A stretch of DNA of 29,764 nt, taken from assembly GCA_008931825.1 (NCBI GenBank), contig QXVZ01019767.1, positions 1-29,764 of the forward strand, given 5' to 3'. Made by a program: the position numbers and the translations under genes. Source of the stretch: Phallusia fumigata. Lineage: Eukaryota; Chordata; Ascidiacea; Phlebobranchia; Ascidiidae. The notes beneath the pieces are model-generated. The model was not told the DNA's origin, did no database searches, and saw only the letters and a list, made by a program, of their open reading frames with translations. How positions within the stretch are numbered: position 1 is the stretch's first letter; the number at the start of each line of letters is the position of its first letter. This document shows positions 22,801-28,800 of this stretch, piece after piece.

Positions 22801-25800
22801 CTGCGTTTCTGTCTTAGAGCGAAATTGTGTCAGGATTTTAACTTCAACTGATCATTTGAATGTCTGGCATTACAAGGGTTATATACTTGTGCAGTTAAAC
22901 TGCTTTAAACTTTCAAAATATGACATTTTAATCTTTATTTGTCATACACTCCGAGCATGACAGCTGGTTTGAAACAAGCATTCAAAATGTACGTTTTAAC
23001 GGAGACTGCACAAAACTTTTTACTAAACCCGTTTGCGATGCACGAAAGGGTCTGCCCAAGAATTTAACTTGTTTTCCTGTAATGTTATATTTTTTAAAAA
23101 CTAAAGTATTTACAACGTTTCTGATCTTAATATTTTGCTGCTTTCAACTTAACCCGCCCTTTTTATCCCCACTCGCAGACCTGAAAGTCTCTCGAGCCAG
23201 CGCAATTGTGACCATTGTTTATTTTTTTACCTCGATCGCGCTGTCAAGGAATCTACGCAGACACGCTCAAAAATGTGCGAGGCGGTTTCGGCAATCTGTC
23301 ACTCAGCAGTTGACGAAAAACGCCTCAACGCAAGAATTCGGATAGACAGACAAATTCAGACGAGCCGGTTGCAGCTGATGTTTTTGCAGTGATATTTTCG
23401 TTGCGACCAAAGCCTTAATTTTTAACAAAAGTTTAGTTGGATAAAGGACAAAAAACGTTAAACATCATATCAGCTAGACGTAAAGAAATGAGTTTGTAGT
23501 ATGTGCCACTTATTGATTCAGTGATCAGAAATGTTTTCGCAATTAATAATGTACAGGAACTAGGCAACGCCATATAGTTTGTTTTAGCTGGGTTTGAAAC
23601 CAGTTTTTATAAAAATGTATGTCAAAATATTTCTTAGCACCCTTGCATTTGTTTACAGTGCTACAATGTTGAAAACGCGTAAAAAACAAAAAAAAACTAG
23701 GCAGTATTCATTTTAAAGCGGGCCTCACAAAAACAATTTCAAAGCATTTATGCCCTCTCTCNGTGGTTGTGTCGTCAGAGTCGACGATTTAAAGCTAGTT
23801 ACGTCGCAATGACGATAGATCGTTGATAAGATGAAATGCTGTTTCCTGTGATTAAGGATGGGGGTGATAGTTTCACGCGTGTTGACGGAAGGGTTTATTT
23901 ATTTTTATGCAATCTCAACTACTGATCTACTGCGTTTCTGTCTTAGAGCGAAATTGTGTCAGAATTTTACCGTTCAACTGATCATTTGAATGTCTGGCAA
24001 TGCAGGGGTTGTTTACTTCTTTTCTAAAAACATCTTGTACAGTTAAACTGCTTTAAACTTTCAAAATATGACATTTTATTCTTTATTTGTTATACACTTC
24101 GAGCATGACAGCTGTTGAAGTTTGAAACAAACATTGAAAATGTACGTTTTAAAGGAGACTGCACAAAACTTTTTACTAAACCCGTTTGCGATGCACGAAA
24201 GGGTCTGCCCAAGAATTTAACTTGTTTTCCTGTAATGTTATATTTTTTAAAAACTAAAGTATTCACAACGTTTCTGATCTTAATATTTTGCTGCTTTCAA
24301 CTTAACCCGCCCTTTTTAGCCCCACTCGCAGACCTGAAAGTCTCTCGAGCCAGCGCAGTTGCGACCAATGTTTATTTTTTTACCTCGATCGCGCTGTCAA
24401 GGAATCTACGCAGACACGCTCAAAAATGTGCGAGGCGGTTTCGGCAATCTGTCACTCAGCAGTTGACGAAAAACGCCTCAACGCAAGAATTCGGATAGAC
24501 AGACAAATTCAGACGAGCCGGTTGCAGCTGATGTTTTTGCAGTGATATTTTCGTTGCGACCAAAGCCTTAATTTTTAACAAAAGTTTAGTTGGATAAAGG
24601 ACAAAAAACGTTAAACATCATATCAGCTAGACGTAAAGAAATGAGTTTGTAGTATGTGCCACTTATTGATTCAGTGATCAGAAATGTTTTCGCAATTAAT
24701 AATGTACAGGAACTAGGCAACGCCATATAGTTTGTTTNAAGAAATGAGTTTGTAGTATGTGCCACTTATTGATTCAGTGATCAGAAATGTTTTCGCAATT
24801 AATAATGTACAGGAACTAGGCAACGCCATATAGTTTGTTTAGCGTGAGTTTGAAACCAGTTTTTATAAAAATGTATGTCAAAATATTTCTTAGCACCCTT
24901 GCATTTGTTTACAGTGCTACAATGTTGAAAACGCGTAAAAAACAAAAAAAAACTAGGCAGTATTCATTTTAAAGCGGGCCTCACAAAAACAATTTCAAAG
25001 CATTTATGCCCTCTCTCACCTAACAGCCAGTCTCTAATCAGGGCATTCCCCTCTCCCCGAGGGCTTTGCGAACCTGTGCGGTAAAACAGGTGTTGTATCA
25101 TCGCTGTTATCTCACGGCCGCGGCGTATCTTTGCTTGTCGTCATACTTAACTCGTATGCATCATGCTGTAATTTGTGGCATCCCGCACCGCAAATGCCTT
25201 TCGCTTTAACATTTGCGGCTACTCAAACGTTTGTAAGTATGGGTTTGTGTTTTTTGCGGTAGTAATGTCGGCCTTACGCTGTGAAATTGTGTTAGTTGTC
25301 TAAAATGAAAGGCCAACTATATTCAGCTGGCAAACGACATTATTTTGACTGGTAGTTGTGTGTAAACTTGGAAGTGAAGAGTGGCAAAGTATGTGTTTTT
25401 TCGTAGAGGGTCTTTTTACTCGCCGTAGTTTAGCTAGAGTTTCGGGTTCAAAGTCAGACTTCTGATGAGCTATTTTTCATCCATGTTTGGCGAACTTATT
25501 TACACGTAGTCTCACATTGTGTAATCTACATTTAGGTTTTACATACAGTCAAGTAAAAATAACAGTATGTGCAGCATAAGGATGATGGTTGGTTACAGAA
25601 TGACAAAAATACGCCATAACAACGAGTATTTCGTGTTTGTACTCTTTTGCAAAAAATGTTCCGTAGACGTGTTTCAAAAACACTTTTGTAGCAAATCATT
25701 AAACACTACTTTCGAATCTGATGTTCTTTTTAAAATTTGGAAGGCTTTACGCGTTGCCCAGAACAAATCTCGACTTATTTATGTAGTTTTTACCAGACAA

Positions 25801-28800
25801 AAAATGTCCGCAGTCCACCTTACCAATAAGTCTGATGATTTTACTGTGAACTTATACAAGCGACCAACCGGATGTTTTTGCGAGTATCAGTGTTCATCGT
25901 TCCACTTAACTTTATTTCTACTGTCAACTTGACTGATGATAAATTTGTTGCGCCGTTAGGAAACGCTGTAACACACTTCAAAGGGAATTACAACAGTGTT
26001 ATGTATCAAGTTTTGAGCTTAGTTTTTGGAAGCTGAAGCGCAATAAACGTGCTGCTATGTTGGAGATTTCGAAGTGAAGTCTGCCGCGATATTGGAAATA
26101 TCCTGAGGTTTGGGTTTGATGTAATGTGATATCAAGTCTATTCGCGTAGCCCAAATTTCGCTCAAACGTGAAAACATGTTTACATGAATGTTTTAAACTA
26201 CATGTTGTTTGTATCTGATCTGTGCCTTTTTTGTGGATTTACCTACTTTTTGCTCAAAAATGTTAGACTTTTTCTACGGTTTTGATCTTGGTGTTGTTAT
26301 TTTTGGTTTCCTTATCTAAGATCTCGAGGAGTTTCATGTTTACAACAAAAATCAAGTGACATTGAAACGATAACTAAAACTAACTATCCTTTGATTAAAT
26401 TTGGCTAGTCAGGTTTAAGCAAACGTATAAGGCAATGCAGAAGGGTTAGCACCATCTGTTGCGTAGTTACGTGTGTTTTATTGTGACGTGTTTCAACCAA
26501 TAATAGCCGAGTCCAATCTGCACTCTGTAACTCGGCTTGAACTCTTGCATATCCCGCTCCCTTAAACTGTACAGAGTGGCCGCTACCTAAATTTCTATTG
26601 GTCACTGGCCAAATTCAATTGCACTTATCGCTTATTGTATTGTACACACAGCGCTGTAGGCTAAGTTGGTGCAGTAAAACTGAAACTTCATCAAGTATTT
26701 ATCACGCTTCAGACGTCAAAAGCAACAAGACCGATGAATTATTAAGCTTGGTCAAGTGTCAGGTAAAACTGATTCATTTGTGTTGCTCTGTTTTGCTGCG
26801 TGCGGCAGGTTAAGTCAATCCGTGTGTGCTAAATGTTCAGGGATGGCATTAAAGTAAGTAAACATGGAAGGTGTGTGACTGAGGCATATGACAGACTTTC
26901 GGCTTTTTATGTGTTATAAGGTTGGCCGATTCTATATAGGCGGTTCCTAGAATGTTACGGTCCACATACGGTTTAACAAAGTTCCGTGAATTGGCATGGG
27001 AAGGCTGCTATGCTGGATTGTGGCAATTTTAAATGCTGTAGTTGATCTAGGATCCAGGGAGATAGTAGAAACACAATATCTGTTTTAAAACTTGACTTAT
27101 TTTAAAAACGTTAAACACGTTGTTCTAGCCTCTACGACTATGTAAAAAGAAAGTCATCAGGCAATAAGCATTACTAGTTTAGAGTGAGATTTAAACAAAC
27201 GACCACTGCCGGGTAGTTGACCCAAAGCCACCTTAACGGCCCATAATCTTAAGATTTTTNTTTTGTATGACTATATATGCAACGACAACATCAACACGAG
27301 TCCAAAATGCTGTATCATAGGTAGCAAAATTAACATGTTATATTTGTCAGGGCCAAAGCGTGGATCATTGAAGCGTTACAACACCCAACCTGTTGATCTT
27401 GAGCTTGTGTTGGAAGCAAGAAGAAAGCTTCAAGGAGACGAAGTTACTGAGGTAAAATGCATAAAACTAAACAATCCAACCCGACAAGGCCTTGTTTGAA
27501 CAGTTGAAGCACGCTATTGTCCAAACATTTGGAATGTAAAACATCCCCTTTCAGAGCTCCGTTTGCCATTTTTTTATTTTTTAACGTTGCTCATGTACAA
27601 AATACAAAATACCCTCATTCTTTTTAGTTTAAAAAAAATGCAGTAAGCAGATAATCAACATTTTCATCTCTCGATTGCTTCTACTTATGTTTTTGACAAC
27701 TCTATTGTTTTAAACCGAACAAAAAAACATGGTCTGTTTAATTTGCAGGACTCCGCCCCGGCACCTAGTGTCAAGGTCGACGTACCGCGTGACCGAGTTC
27801 GAAAAATTTCCGAGGAAATCCAATCGAAATTTGAAGATTCATCTTCTCCGCAAGTTGAACGCCCAACCCGGTTATCAGTTGCATCGGCCGACCCAGGCGA
27901 CGGTTCCGATCGATCAGGCGACGAGAGCGACGGACGAAAAGTGGGAAAACTTAAGTAAGGGATGAAATGTTGTGATTTCGATTTTTCCTTGTTAAACGCA
28001 AATTTCCATTCAAAATATGAGATGAATTGAAGCACGGATTTATTTCTAAGAGCTGCGACTTAGTATGTACACCAGTGGTTTCCAATATATTTTTTAATCG
28101 TTCTCTGTATGCGTTCAACTTAGGATCCTGTTCTGTCCCGCTCTTTCTACATCGTCTTTCCCTACACTTATCTAAGACAAAATTGAAAACAGAAATGCAC
28201 TTATAGCCACGGAAATTCTGGAATTTATAAACAGAATCCGATAAACAAAAGCAAAAATTATAAAAACAATTTTGTAAAGAAAAAACGTAAAGTACTTTGT
28301 ACCACATGGAAAACGATCGAGTACCCCAGGTTGGGAACCACTGGTTTACACCGACCAGCATTTACGACATGTTTACATATCTACCACATTTCGCCGGGCC
28401 AGCAAAAAGTTTAACGCGTGACTGCGTTGGGATGAATGGTCAACATGGCGATTCTTTTTTGGTAACTATGTGCAGATTTGGGGGATTTGACTTTAAGCAA
28501 ACATCGAGTACGTGCAGCTTACTTGGCCATGTAGCGCTAACCCCGGATATAAGCTGATGTCGTGGATTTTTGTGGCCGGCGCCTTGTTAAATAGAAATGC
28601 TTGGGCAGCCGACTTTGATTCGGCGTGAAGTGAATTAAATATTCAGTTGTTGCATGTTATGAGTCGTTTGAGACAAATTGGTTGTACGTTTTAAATCAAG
28701 TTGCCCCAACCTTTTCATTAGGTAATATCATCTTTGACAGCAAGGAATTTAAGCGCTTTATAAAGGTGTCTAATTAAGAAACATTATGACTTAAAAGTCA

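Larger units (their letters stand above)
22634..25017. repeat. two to three overlapping contig copies around n 23762 and n 24738
   Basis: 22634-23761 recurs from 23763 to about 25017 with scattered substitutions and a small insertion near 24020. Inside the second copy, 24636-24737 and 24739-24840 are an identical 102-base overlap around a further n. Each first copy stops at an n and the next continues, so three contigs covering the same locus seem to have been strung together. Within it, 23221-23570 and its partner are identical while flanking parts differ. Confidence 0.8.
15588..27350. other. large repeat-laden intron(s)
   Basis: 11.8 kb between the last phase-consistent exon and exon 13. 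Described separately: contig joins, a reverse transcriptase fragment, MITE copies and the candidate exon 12. The rest (15588-17093, 19874-20146, 20374-22633, 25018-27259) is AT-rich with no firm gene. An ambiguous base at 27260 lies in a T run. Uncertain items include open frames at 20883-21206 and 25567-25932, an isolated CAG|GTGAGT donor at 21577-21582 and a 9-bp-stem hairpin at 25188-25218. A 45-base phase-2 candidate exon, 26809-26853 (RLSQSVCAKCSGMALK), has good splice signals (cggcag, GTAAGT), but it does not solve the phase problem. Confidence 0.55.

Noticed and set aside
23082..23345. Membrane-protein-like frame (also 24115-24498)
   Set aside because: The hydrophobic part is the pyrimidine tract of a splice acceptor at 23178. 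The downstream part overlaps the candidate exon 12 in another frame.
9298..25017. CRISPR-like or satellite repeat array
   Set aside because: The repeats are pairs around single n characters, not regular arrays with spacers.
25567..25932. 121-codon open frame starting with ATG
   Set aside because: No motif recognised, AT-rich codon use and no splice or promoter context; chance length is plausible in 30 kb. Kept only as a remark.
26713..26762. Possible exon with GTAAAA donor in the large intron
   Set aside because: Open only when entered in phase 1, and leaves phase 0; it matches neither exon 11 nor exon 13, and the intron to the next candidate would be only 46 bases.
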